A DNA stretch of 64,000 nucleotides from NCBI GenBank assembly GCA_020055645.1, contig CM034546.1, positions 9,858,001 to 9,922,000 of the forward strand. The letters run 5' to 3'. Source of the stretch: Tomocerus qinae. Taxonomy: Eukaryota > Arthropoda > Collembola > Entomobryomorpha > Tomoceridae. Positions 19,920-31,630 of the stretch are shown piece after piece. The notes under the pieces are model-generated. The model made no database searches. It saw only the letters and a program-made list of their open reading frames with translations, and was not told where the DNA came from. Made by a program: the position numbers and the translations under genes. Position 1 is the stretch's first letter, and every line of letters begins with the position of its first letter.

Positions 19920-21390
19920 TACGTGAAACATACTAAACGCCTTCCCAACGGACGCTACCAAGTATCATGGCCTTTTATCGATAGCGTTGAGCGACTTGAA
20001 AATTCAGAAGCCACAGCCATTCGACGCTGGTTAAGTACCGAAGCGATATTAAAGAAATTTTCTCAACTAAAAACAGAATACGATGACCAATTTGAGGAGT
20101 ATTTAAAACTAGGTCAAATAGAATTAATAGTCTCGGAATCTGAGAATCCTGACGAACGTCCATAGCACTATTATATTCCTCATCATCCAGTCTTCAAACC
20201 AGATTCCTCAACCACCAAGGTTCGAATAGTCTTTGATGCCTCAGCAAGGACATCTACAAGAGTGTCTCCAAATGACATCCTGGCTCCAGGTCCCACAATC
20301 CAACCAGATCTATTCGATCATGTAGTTTTTTTTTCGGATAAAACCCATTGCTGCAATGGCCGACATTGCAAAAATGTACCGCCAAATTTTTACGGCTAAA
20401 GAAGAATGGGACTTTGCAAGACTCGTATGGAGGAAAAATTCAGAGGATCTCTCACTACAGAATCCGTATAATTCCGTTCGGGATAACTAGTTCGCCATGG
20501 TTAGCCTGTCGCACCCTACGTCAATTAGCACAAGATGACGGACAAAGATATCCATTAGCAGCACAGGCAGTAAAAGCCCATTTTTACGTTGACGACTTCA
20601 TGACGTCATTTTCTGACTTATCTACAGCAAAAGAAGCCAAAAATCAACTAATTGACATGATGGCAAGTGCTCAATTTGAAATTCGCAATTGGCATTCCAA
20701 CTCAGTTGTCAATTCGCAGAGGACCCATTGAAAATTCTACAAGTTCTACAACTGTGAAGACATTAGGCCTTCAATGGCTCCCTGTAGCAGACAAATTCAT
20801 GTTCACAGTCAACCTGGATACTTCGAAATTACATACAAAAATGACGGTCTTATCCGATATTTTGAAGGTTTTGATCCACTAGGACTACTCGCACCTGTCA
20901 TCACTAAGGCAAAAATCCTAATGCAAACCATCTGGGCCCACGAAATAGATCGGGATCAATCAATTCCAGAACTAATCCTCACAAATTGGCTTTATTATGC
21001 AAACAATTTGAAGCAATTAGAAAAAAATTAGGATCCCAAGATGCTTAAACTACGATGACATTTCTACCTGGGAATTGCATGGATTCTGCGATGCCAGTGA
21101 AAAAGCATATGAAGCCGCTATATTTCTACGAGGAAGAATTGGAAACAAAGTAACAATAAACCTAGTTGCAGCAAAAACAAGAGTGGCTCCTACCACAACG
21201 GTAAAAATCCCAAGATTGGAACTCCAAGGAGCCTTACTACTAGCAGAATTAGCTGAATATATCAAGAAACTATGGGATATACAATATTCAGCAGTTCATC
21301 TATGGTGTGACAGCACTATTGTACTAAACTGGATCCACTCCGATCCTGCTCGATGGAAGGAATGCTACGTACGTATTGGAGTATTATGAT
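19920..21390 (+). mobile_element. BEL/Pao fossil: reverse transcriptase and RNase H
   Basis: A second BEL/Pao piece. It begins in the protease-RT linker (LPNGRYQVSWPF), runs through the RT (YYIPHHPVFK, VRIVFDAS, the palm FYVDDF) and the connection region (GLLAPVITKAKILMQ), and ends in the Pao-type RNase H (GFCDASEKAYEAAIF, KIPRLELQGALLLAEL, CDSTIVLNWI). These are hallmark BEL/Pao motifs. Gag, protease and integrase are gone. It is broken, with roughly half a dozen breaks. It is not simply the missing 5' half of the element at 12.4 kb, because it lies downstream of that piece. Confidence 0.9.
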
Positions 21391-21428
21391 ACACATTTAT
21401 TGCTGGTATTGAAAAATAGGGAATGAAA

Positions 21429-21752
21429 TGTTTTAAACAAAGGTATTATAAAATAGTACATAGAATATTTGTAATTAATAGTTAGGTAATATGTATTTTG
21501 ATAAACAATTAGATAAGCAATATTCAAATGTATTGGTAATAATTTAACGCCGCAACAACAGAATGTTAATCTATAATGGGTGTAGGGGCGACTATTCGGA
21601 TTGTCCAGTACGGTGTTTAGATAAACTGTTCCCTACACTCCATCGTGATGGGTTCGTCTTTGCATCGACGGAGAGTGTTTGAGGTAACAGAAGGTTATCT
21701 TTAGCCCTCATATCCGAAAAAGGTAGTTAAAGTAAAATAATTAATAAAACGT
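21429..21752. mobile_element. LTR-like repeat, copy 2
   Basis: Homologous to 16768-17092 over its whole length, with the shared core cgcaacaacagaatgttaat and catcgacggagagtg, and AATAAA near the end. It begins about 40 bp after the BEL/Pao RNase H breaks off. Confidence 0.7.
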
Positions 21753-22162
21753 TTGCAAGTTATTGCTTTAGAAAATGTAATAATATTTATATTTACTACG
21801 TACACGTACGTTGTTTTAGTTGGAATATAGCTTAATGTATGCAAATGTAAAGTTTGGAATTTTGGAAAATAATTTAGAAAATTGAAAATTTTTGAAAATT
21901 AATTATGAATAATGAATGTGTGTGATGTGAACGTCTACCTCAGGTAAAGGTTTTCTTTTCTCTTTTCACCTCGGGAAAATTTTTTACTCCTTACCTCAAA
22001 ATGGTTGCAGGTAGACTAGGATAGAAGAGGTGCATTTAATAATTTAGGTGTGTCTACATTTCGGCTCAAAATTTGTCTTCTTTGATAATTGAATTGATAA
22101 TGCATTGAATCATCGGATTATATAAGTTAAATATGTGAAATATGCATACGTAAAGTACACAG
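21753..22162. other. No gene seen
   Basis: AT-rich filler after the LTR-like repeat. Nothing recognised. Confidence 0.4.
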
Positions 22163-22318
22163 TGTGGGGCCTTTGTTAAACAGTACAGGCGTTAAATAAC
22201 CCAGGTGGGCCTTATTTAAACAGGGTGGGGCCTTAGGTAAGCTGTTTTTGCCTTAATTAAACAAATTAGGGCCTTAGTTTAACAGGGTGGGGCATTAGTA
22301 AACAGAGTGGGGACTTGA
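22163..22318. repeat. Degenerate ~20-bp tandem repeat
   Basis: About six or seven imperfect units around ggggccttagtttaacaggg follow one another (for example 22223, 22245, 22268 and 22288), with drift in length and sequence. Confidence 0.7.
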
Positions 22319-22399
22319 CTTTAAAAACATTGACATAGCCAAAACTAAGAGAGTGGATTGCCTGACCCATCATAGTAAAACTGTTGCGAAAAAAGGATA

Positions 22400-23640
22400 A
22401 AATCGGAATTAGACAAGACGCCCTTGGTTTTAGTCGAGGCAAAAGTCGAGTTTGTTGCTGACCCACATCCGCTAATCATTGACAATGGATTTCGTCAACA
22501 ATTTATAGATGGCAACATTCACATTATTCCTTCGCTTAAATTGAGTATCGATATAGCCACAGGAGGTTATAATTATCTATTTAAGTTAATCTCCGTCTGC
22601 ATTATGCATATTCAATGTAAGCAAAACACAAGTTTCCCATCATTACTAATCTACAGCATGGATCCCAGTGAAAGTTTTTCGACGTATCCTTTCTCTCTGC
22701 CCGAAGAAAGACAATTAGAATCCCCACAATTAGAATTACTAAGTATTGTCTAAACCATTCTCTCCAACCCTCCATTAGGTAGTGTAGAAAACGACGTAAA
22801 CTTTTGGGAAATACCTATCCCTAATGAAGTTTTTGCCACACTGGAGGAAGTGCCACCTGAGTTAAACAACCATTACGAACAACTGTATAATCAGCAGTTA
22901 CAGGAAAACATGGTACTTGCCTCTGGATACCCAAATAGCACAGCGCATTCAAAAAATTCATTTACGAGCCCTTCGCATCAGTCAACTGGAGCACCAATCT
23001 AATCAACTGATGCAACATGTGGTTAAACAATTATATTCTCCGGACAACCTATTCAGCCTTCATTGGCAAACATCTAAATACCACTGTCTGCTCGGGAAAG
23101 ATTCATCACGATGACTCGTCTAGACGTCTTATAGACCAAAAACATCTCGAAGCCCGAGATATGATTGTTCTCCTCAGGAAGCACATCCAAAGCATGCGAT
23201 TGAGTTGTCCTTCGGTAGAAAACCGCAAAACCACAGCCTAAAAATGTTTCCGGAAAGAGAACCGGCATCTTTAGAATAATGATAGAGCTACGGGAGTTGT
23301 AACAAGCCCGTCTAACAGCAAGGAATGAGCTTGAAGCCTTAGCGGCGGTTGCAATCAAAAAGTTTTAAGATCCCATCCACTAATTACACACGATTATAAA
23401 CATATTTATCCACAACCGGATCCAAGCTGACAGTGACGCCAGCGAATCGAGCTCTAACTGCTCGTGCTCAGATTGTTCAATTTCTTCCGGCGCAATACCA
23501 GCAACACCAAATAAAAAGAGTAGGCTTAATCGCGTTAAAGAGGCTCCTGGTAAATAAGATCTCCAGTAGAAGACTAAATTCCTATTGGAATATTCCCAAG
23601 ATTTCCCTTACTTTAAAAACGAATTTCTTCATAAATTCGT
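22400..23640 (+). other. Unassigned decayed coding-like region
   Basis: Several short plus-strand frames with natural composition (for example 22424-22753, and PIPNEVFATLEEVPPELNNH just after it) follow each other in changing frames. They look like the remains of a protein-coding element, probably a retroelement given the setting, but no motif allows a family name. Confidence 0.3.
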
Positions 23641-24600
23641 AGAGCTTTGATTGACAAATGGGGTATTCATCTCATTACCAATTCCTTACACCAATCTCAA
23701 ATCAAATCTCAAAATTAGTCACCAACTAAATTAATATTCATCTGTCTAAGTTAAGTTATGTATCAATTTTAAAACACCCTATATTTAAGACCCATTTTAA
23801 TATTAAGGAACACCCTACTATCACTTTGCGACATTTAACATAAAATAGATAATGATCTTCATTGTTAAAACTAATGTATCCCATAATTATCTAACCACAA
23901 ACGGTTTGACAGCAGGCATTTCGCACAGAGGGATTTGGTGTGAGACAGGACAGGAGTGGAGCTTATTGACTCCAAACCTGGGCAACTACCAACTCTTCTT
24001 CTAAATTCTGTATTCGCGTAATCCATTATCACTGTTAGCTTTTCAGGTATTCTGTGTCCATTGTAGGTAAGTGACAATATTGATTTTAAGGATTTCAACA
24101 AGCGATTTCCGTATATTTTGGAAGCTCGACTGGCATGACATTTGAGTTGAACAAATATTTATTAGAAAAGCAAATGTTGACCAGGAATTCCAGGAACATG
24201 CATTTACATGCCATTGGGTTGAAAAACCAAAAACAAATATACCAATACGTTGGCAAAGAGAAGTCTTCAGTACTATTGACTGAGATGATGTGTAAAATAT
24301 GTTTTAAGATGCCTATGACACTACAGTAGCTAAGACGGCGCCCACCTATGTTCAAGATTGGGTTGGAGAGGCAAATTTACACGCTCTACACGACAAACCC
24401 GTATACCGGTAAGTGTTTTTGCTTCTCGGTTCTTTTCGATTTTCAAGGAATTGTACAACCTTACCACTTGATTCCTTTCACCTACCACTTGATTCGTGTT
24501 ATAAAATCTCCCATTACGAAAAATAATGAGAAAAGTGAATATCCCTGAATGTATGTCTGTGGGTAGAAGATGTTTACATAAACAAAATGCATCACATAAA
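23641..24600. other. No assignable gene
   Basis: A 76-codon minus-strand frame at 23871-24101 (NGHRIPEKLTVIMDYANTEF) and one at 24135-24329 (plus) look vaguely protein-like but match no family I know. Confidence 0.3.
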
Positions 24601-24609
24601 GGAACTCAA

Positions 24610-24840
24610 ACCAGAATCAACTCAGCAGTGTACGTTGATAACCAAAGTGCTTTTAAATTAGCCAACAATTCCTAGTTCCATAAGAGAACCAAACACATTC
24701 AGCTGAAGAAAAAGCGGACATTCCAACTCTAACTAAAGCTCTAATGAAGTCAGCTCATGATAATATGGTTGAGCAACTTGGATTATCTAATCTAGAAGAG
24801 AAGTGCACGAAAGATTTTATCTGTTGATAAAGGTTCAGTC
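24610..24840 (+). mobile_element. Ty1/copia fossil: RNase H end
   Basis: Frames give VYVDNQSAFKLANNS, FHKRTKHIQL and then LTKALMKSAHDNM with LGLSNLEEK, the typical end of copia RNase H (VDNQSAI-LA, FH-RTKHI, ADILTK-L). Only about 0.2 kb remains. It is broken, with about two or three breaks. Confidence 0.75.
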
Positions 24841-24985
24841 CCCAACTGTGCATGTTGACTTACCGAGCAGGACAAGGAACATTTTATTTACAAACTTGAA
24901 AAGATGTGATGATATTTACAAGCTTTGAGGCATCAGTAGAATTACGGTTTCCGTAACAGCTACAGTAGGTGTAAAGCTCGCAAAG

Positions 24986-25240
24986 GTGAAAAATTTGCAG
25001 AAGAGGTACGAAGACCACGACGGAAGAGTGGACCACCACGCAAGGTACGTCAACTGGGTTGAGAAGGCAATTAAGCTATTGAAAAATGATATGTGGAAAG
25101 TGAATCAGGACTTGGATCATCAGTACCTCAAAGTCAATCAAACTGGTTCGATATTTGATGTATCCTACATCACTACACCACTTGTAGCCAGTCGGATATT
25201 GAAAAACCGAACCGCCAGTAGAGTGAACGAATTTCTTTGA
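24986..25240 (+). other. Unassigned 84-codon frame
   Basis: A charged, possibly helical frame (KKL-type composition: EKAIKLLKNDMWKVNQDLDH) between copia and LINE pieces. No family recognised; possibly element debris. Confidence 0.2.
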
Positions 25241-25289
25241 CTAATTGAACGTTACGTTGTTGATTCATGTCCACTGAAGTATGTATGCA

Positions 25290-25600
25290 ACTGAAAAACG
25301 TATAGACATAAAAATAAACGAGAGAAAAGAGTTCATTTCCTACTTTACGCGGACGATACCGAAAGTTTCTGCCTCGTCTCAGTTAGCATTACAAAATAAA
25401 AAGAACTCTCTGACAAAAATTTTTTGATAATATACAAGTCATAGTTACTATGGAGAAACCCATAATTATCACATTTAGAAAGGCTGGTAAACATCGAGAT
25501 AGTAAACAAATATACCGTAATAATCGATTTTTGGAAATCGTCATAGTTGTATCTCGTGAGTACTGGAAAAGGAGAGCCTCTAGGACGGATTTAATTGGAG
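25290..25600 (+). mobile_element. LINE fragment with YADD box
   Basis: Translation gives FLLYADDTESF, the catalytic YADD box of a non-LTR reverse transcriptase, and in a shifted frame ITFRKAGKHRDSKQIYRNN followed by LEIV, matching the K-MVF-KGG-...-EIV segment that follows it in jockey/RTE-like LINEs. At least one frameshift separates the two. Both ends are missing. Confidence 0.65.
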
Positions 25601-25639
25601 TAACATCTCGTCTACTTTTCCCGAAAATTTTTTGTTTGC

Positions 25640-27335
25640 AGCAGAAAGGATTTGTCTAAAGGATATAAAATCGATTGCGGGAACATCGACAAACTCACCG
25701 GGACGGATGACTTTCCACTATGGAAAACCAATGTGAAGAACGTATTCATCGCCGCCGAAATTTACAAGGTAGTAAATGGAATGGAACTCAGACATGCCAC
25801 TGACGCAGACCGTCAGGACGAATGGGACCAAAAGTTCAGCAATCATACTACAATCCGCGGACAAGAGCCTCGTAAGCCACATGTTTTCGGCACTGACAAG
25901 TACTGTCAAGTGGACTATTATGGAAACGCCTCTGGGCGCTCCACTGTCTGGTAAGAGAAGTTGCTGATCCATAAATTTTATTCGATGCGTCTGGGAAATA
26001 AAAGCGCCGGGGAAATGATCAACGATTTACAGACCATCTCAGGTTAATTGATTACCCTTGGATATACCAATTGACGAGAGAGCATTGATCTCTAGGGCCA
26101 CCTTTGAGCTACAAGGACCTACTTATGATTCATTTGTAGCTACTTGGAACTGCTTCCCATCTGCTCAGAAAATTTTGGGGAGTATAATTCAAATGCTCAA
26201 CAAACACGAGTTGAGAACACGATTCGAGATTGACTTCTTGGCGCCAAAATGAGGAGTCCGCGTCCTCTGAACGAGCATGACAACCCCCGACAACACGGCC
26301 CGTCAAGGACAACAGAGATGGAATAAAGTGGAACCAAGGTCCAACCCTAATTGGAAGCCGTCCAAAGGTAGACAACAGAAAAAGGGTAACAGGTCAGGCA
26401 GTTGCTTTGATAGCGGTGAAGAAGGACATCATAGAGGAAGTCCGGACTGTAGAAATCCTAAACCGAGGGATGACGACCGCCAACCGAATAATAACCAGAG
26501 GAAAAACCACCATAGGAATAACAACCGTCCTCGGAATAATGGCAACCGTCGAAGGACGGTTTTCCTTATATACGTATTACAACCCCCGTGAAGTGTGAAG
26601 CGTCAAAATAATCCGTGATATGCCCACGATGAGGGACGGTGACACTAGAAGCATTTGTCTGCAGAAAATGGAAGGTCATCTAATTACACGATGTAATTTA
26701 TCTGCTGGAAGTACGAATTTATTTTACCATAGCAATATATTGCGTAAGGGGTACACTGTGAATTCAACTTAAAAAGGAACAATTTTTAAGACCAGCCAGA
26801 ATAAACGCAGCAGCAGGAACTTCTAGCCGTATCTATGGGAGCAAGATGGCACGAGAGGCTTGGACATACTAACTTTGAGTTTTTGAGAAACTCGGTTATG
26901 AAGAATGCAATTAAGCTGGGAACGAATGGGAAACTGGAGAATAAATTTAACTGCGATGTATGCGTGAGAGCTAAGGCTCCGCTATATCCCTACCCATCCC
27001 AACCGGACAGGAACTATCCCATCGAAGAACTCATACACACGGATTTAGTTTATGCTGGAGGACTGGCTGGAGTAACCAAGGAAACAAATATTACTTACTC
27101 GTGAAGGAAAATATTTTAAATTTTAGGCTGGCGTATTTTCAAAGCACGAAGGATGCCTCGACAACGACCAAGAATATGAAAGATGCGGTAAATTGGTTTA
27201 CCAATAAAACCGCAAGCCTACAAGAACATTGGGCTAACCTACTCTATTGTGGGGGATTTTGGAAGAAAAAATTGAACACAACTATGTTTATTTTAAAAAT
27301 GAACCTGCAGCTCATCAACCTATCAAGGTAGACAC
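25640..27335 (+). mobile_element. Ty1/copia fossil: gag and integrase start
   Basis: Parts in order: copia gag (LTGTDDFPLWKTNVKNVF; GPTYDSFVATW), a zinc-knuckle region (CFDSGEEGHH...DC), a basic Asn/Arg-rich tail, then the GAG-pre-integrase motif (ARWHERLGHTNFEFLRN) with CDVCVRAKAPLYPYP leading into the integrase, which then fades. RT and RNase H do not follow. It is broken, with about five or more breaks. The RNase H end at 24.6 kb lies upstream and belongs to another copy. Confidence 0.85.
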
Positions 27336-27639
27336 GATGTCAATCGATCTTACGGATGATACTGATGATAATGTGTAAAGTGCTGACAATGTGGAAGCTT
27401 CTTATAATACTATACCTTGTACATTTTCTAGGCTAGTAGTGCCCGTTCGGATTGTGTCATAAGAATAAGTGAAGTGTACGGAAATTTATTGAAAATTTCA
27501 AAGGAACAGAGTTCCTTGAAATTCAGGTAACTACAACATAAAGCATATCTAGGCAAACGCCTGAGATATGTTGCTTATATACACACACATATAAGTACTT
27601 TTATGCTTGACCACAATATTGTTTACATTTTATTCATAC

Positions 27640-27718
27640 ACCACATGCAAAAAGCGGACATACTAACCAAAGTTGTAATGAATTCAACTCATCATATGGA
27701 TGAGCAAAGCAAAGAAAA
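27640..27718 (+). mobile_element. Ty1/copia fossil: second RNase H tail
   Basis: A short piece reading KADILTKVVMNSTHHMDEQS, the C-terminal KADILTK-L motif of copia RNase H. It is similar to the tail at about 24720-24800 and stops exactly where the 28-bp tandem array begins. Confidence 0.6.
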
Positions 27719-27720
27719 CC

Positions 27721-27999
27721 AGAATAATATAATAGAGGCACGAAAGCCAAATAATATAATAGAGGCACGAAAGCCAGAATAATATAATAGAGGCACGAAA
27801 GCCAGAATAATATAATAGAGGCACGAAAGCCAGAATAATATAATAGAGGCACGAAAGCCAGAATAATATAATAGAGGCACGAAAGCCAGAATAATATAAT
27901 AGAGGCACGAAAGCCAGAATAATATAATAGAGGCACGAAAGCCAGAATAATATAATAGAGGCACAAAAGCCAGAATAATATAATAGAGGCACGAAACCT
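27721..27999. repeat. 28-bp tandem repeat, ~10 copies
   Basis: About ten units containing aataatataatagaggcacg are nearly identical; the second is 27 bp. Because 28 is not divisible by 3, the array reads through all three frames and happens to lack stops on the minus strand, which creates long spurious frames (CLYYIILAFVPLLYYSGF...). Confidence 0.95.
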
Positions 28000-28365
28000 G
28001 CTGTGAGTATCTTTTTGGGTCGTTTCGTTTTTCGAGAGTTACTAGAGGAAGATTCTGATGATTCAACCCAACGAGAGAGAGCAGTGGTGGGCAGTGCAGA
28101 GACTGCCCAAACTGGGGGCATATCGACGAAAGCTGAACAGACGTAAAATACATTTATGAAAGAACTCAAGGAGGAGACGCATGACGAGTCTGGATGGTGG
28201 TCGCCTTCTACGGTTGTTGATGGAGAACTGTGTGAAAAATCAGTCTCGGGATCTATTCCAGAATTGGGACCTGCGGCTAAACTACAATCTGAGGCCAAAG
28301 TACCTAGTGGCTTAAAAGAAAACATGATGTGGAGTTGCACAGCGAGGTTAGCAGTAATATAGTTA
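28000..28365 (+). other. Acidic coding-like stretch of unknown origin
   Basis: Plus-strand frames read ELLEEDSDDSTQRERAVVG and then MKELKEETHDESGWWSPST, with one stop between. The composition is acidic, Ser/Thr-rich and protein-like, unlike the surrounding AT-rich DNA. No family recognised. It may be a fossil exon or element coding region. Confidence 0.3.
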
Positions 28366-28540
28366 AGTTTATTAATGAATAAAATTTTCTTAGTTAATGG
28401 GGGTTTTTCTGCACGCAGTTGCTCCCACCATTCCTGATTTTTACAGGGCCAAATGGGACTAAGAAAGTTGTAATAAAATTAGCGATGTAATTTTTCACTG
28501 CATCCTTAAATATCAGATTGTAAAATCCAAGTTATGAATT

Positions 28541-28970
28541 TAAGCTTAGAGAGATCACAAAGAAGGAATTCATTATCCTATCTTTCATTTAGCCCCCAAA
28601 TTGACCAATCGGGACAAGCTGTTTAAATAACAAACCCCATGACCAAAATCCTTTAGAACTGTCCTAAAGGGTTTCAAATTCTACCTCATGGTGCGTAAAA
28701 GATAAAGATGGCAACAGCTAACCTGACAGATAATGGCATGCATCCTATTCCCGGCTCAATTAACCTTTTACGGTAACATAACTTATTGGGACTTTAGTAA
28801 TAAGAATGTGTAATCTTACGTAATTTTTTGCGTAATTCTAACTCTAATCGGTTGTTGTCGTTCTGTTTCAACTCATTTGGTGAGAGTTGGCCAATTTGGG
28901 GGTTAAATGAAATCAAAGTATAATGAATTCTTTTGAATTCCTTCTTTGTGATCACTCTAAGCTTTGGTCC
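28541..28970. mobile_element. MITE, ~430 bp
   Basis: Ends form an inverted repeat of about 70 bp: aagcttagagagatcacaaa at 28542 and its mirror ending near 28963 (tttgtgatcactctaagctt). The homology continues inward through gaaggaattcat and agcccccaaattg. The inner 250 bp has no coding frame. The target duplication is not clear. It is a non-autonomous DNA transposon. Confidence 0.8.
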
Positions 28971-31615
28971 TGTAATACATCTACCATATGGAAGTAACTT
29001 ATAGCAAACACTAGGTATTTAATCTCTTTTTGAATGATGTGCACCTTGTTTAGATTAAAGTTCCCTTTGATAAGTTATTGACGTTTAAAGTGAGAACAAA
29101 TCGTTTAAATTGCACGTTTTTCAAAAAATATTTTCTCCCTGACTTTGAACAGTGATACTGATATTTGGTATGTATCTCCTTTTTAAAGTTAACTCAAAAT
29201 GCGTTTGTCTTTAAAATGATCCATATCTTATTAAAATTGATCTAGCCGTTCAAAAGTTATTTGAGGTCAAACACTCGCCTATTATATTAGAACCACCCTG
29301 TAAAAAACCCTTAAACCCTGAAAACCCTAAAAAACCCGGGGTCGAGGGTTTTTTCCTAAAAAACCCGGGTTTTTCGATACCTTGGTTAAGACCATTATAT
29401 TTTAACCTCTTTGTTTAACATAGAATACAAATAAGTAATTATGTACTATAGGGCTTCATATGTATCGCATAATACATATTCCTATATAGTATGACGGAAA
29501 TCTAACCACCAGCTTCCGTTTGTTTCAAAAATGCAACTGACGCAATAATTTATCCTTATATAACCTCCTCAACCAAATATACCTGCAATTCCTGTGCATG
29601 AAATTCTGCACTAATCTGAAAAAGTAGCTCTGGACACCTTCACGGCGACACTACCTCCGAAAAGAAATTTTCCTTCGATATTCTTGATATCGAGCTCAAG
29701 TTTCCAATTTTGACAGATTTGTCGAATATTAATTTGACTTCCATGCTAAATCAGCCACCAATGATTGATCTTATTCAACTTGCCTTTAAACTCATTTCAA
29801 CACTAGTGAAATACAACCATCCATTCCCGCACTTCTTTGTTGCCACTCTGTGAGGTTTTTATTGCAAGGAATTCAAATCACTTTCGATTGAAAACCGTTA
29901 GGAAGTAAAAGAGAAATAATGTATTGGAGGAACTGCATGGGGGATAACCTCTCTCCTCCACCCTGACAACATCAACTGTTAAAGAAATTTCCTGACACGG
30001 CATAATCACTCACTGAAGAAGCCTATACTGAGGAACTAACAACTGTTATCAACTTCAATGATTGGTGAGCTCTTCCCAGGTGAAAGTGAAAATATACTTT
30101 TACGGGCCCACTTAGACAGGGCTTTAGAAGCCAGCTGTAATACAGAGTTCCGCTACTTGAATGTGGATTGACGTCACCACACATCGGGCCACTCTCTGAA
30201 ATTCCACTTTACGTCATGCTACAGGTTTTTACCTAAATTTAAACCGCCTGCTTCAATTATAGCCAATTTGCCAGAAATATACCAGCACATACACAGCTAT
30301 GTATAGAGACGAATATGAATCGTCAGTGCTCTGAATGTTATTTTTTTGAAACTTTAATGTTTTAACATCATATTAATATAACATCAATGTCGATGTCCAA
30401 GTTGAGCAGAATAGTCTAGAAGATTTGAACCACGCAAAAAAATTGTTGGTAACAACCAATTGTGGAAACCTGTATGCAAAAATGAACGAAATGCATATAC
30501 TCTACTAGCTGAAAATCTAGCACTAAGGGCTAAAATAACGTTGAAATATTTTCTAGCGATTGCACTATTGTCCCGATTCCCTAATCATCGACGACCTATG
30601 ATTATCAACAGCATAAAAGTAGTAAAGCAAACACATAATATTCTCTGAACCTACGCTAAGGACTAAAACGATCGATCTTTTAGAAATAAGACGTATAATG
30701 CCTACATTAACCCCATCCGAGCTTTTAATAACAGTTTTTGTATAGAAAACAAGCTTACTGTGTTGTGGGATGAATAGAAACGAATAGTTGCAGCAATTTT
30801 TAGTTATTTTTCATTTTTGAACTCTGCCCCCACTTAGGGGGTGTCACCGATTGTGCCCAGTTACGAACTTGGCCTTCATTTGAAAACTGAAAATAATTTA
30901 GGCGAGACTGTTTTAATTTTTAACTGTTTGAGCTGCTCAAACCGTTCGAAAGTTATTGTGGACGGATTTCCACACAGATAGAAAGAGTAAAACTATACAA
31001 TCAGATATATTGTTTTGAATAACCCTAACATATAACATATACAATGCATGCATTTATGAAATTTAGCCTAATTAATTACCGTACGTATGCATATTTTAAT
31101 TCAATTGTTATTACTAAACTTAGTCGCTAACATGTGGAAGCGTACACCCATAAACAATGAGGTCTAATCTGGATAACCCAGACTGGGTTGCATTTAGCGT
31201 CATTTGCAGTTAAGCCAAAATGTGTTGCTTATACCTTTTGAAACTCAACAGCGTCCAACGCGGAGCAACTCCACGACTCCGGGAAAAAATTGCAGGGCCG
31301 ATATGTAACTTTCATTTATACTGGGTATATATGACTTCTAACTGTACAAGTTTAATATTTAAAGATACAAATTACATTTGAATCAATTAAATAACTAAGT
31401 ATATAGGGAATATACCAACATATATAGTCTACCTAGAAAAGTATGGTATAGAGACTTTAAATAAATCAGAACAATGCTTAACTGGCTTATATGCTGATGT
31501 ATTTTGAAAAATATTGGTAACAAATACTAATACTGACCTAGACTACCTCCAGATTTGAGGCCATTATTAGCATTGAAACGCGTTAACAATAGCTAACAAC
31601 AATGAAAAATAAGTC
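28971..31615. other. Large intergenic stretch, no gene recognised
   Basis: About 2.6 kb without a convincing gene. A short C-rich/A-rich run at 29292-29375 resembles telomeric or telobox DNA (see findings). The stretch 29600-30300 has a slightly higher GC content and scattered short frames but no identifiable motif. Confidence 0.45.
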
Positions 31616-31630
31616 TTAAATGGTTACAGT

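Noticed and set aside
12376-21390. The two BEL/Pao pieces as one interrupted element
   Set aside because: The RT/RNase H piece lies downstream of the integrase-end piece on the same strand, which is the wrong order for a single element.
27634-28340. Long minus-strand frames (up to 218 codons) with LYYIILAFVPLLYYSGF-type hydrophobic repeats
   Set aside because: They are translations of the 28-bp tandem array, whose length is not a multiple of three, so all frames stay open by composition. No gene context.
29292-29375. Interstitial telomere
   Set aside because: The units are irregular and do not match the usual arthropod telomere repeat.
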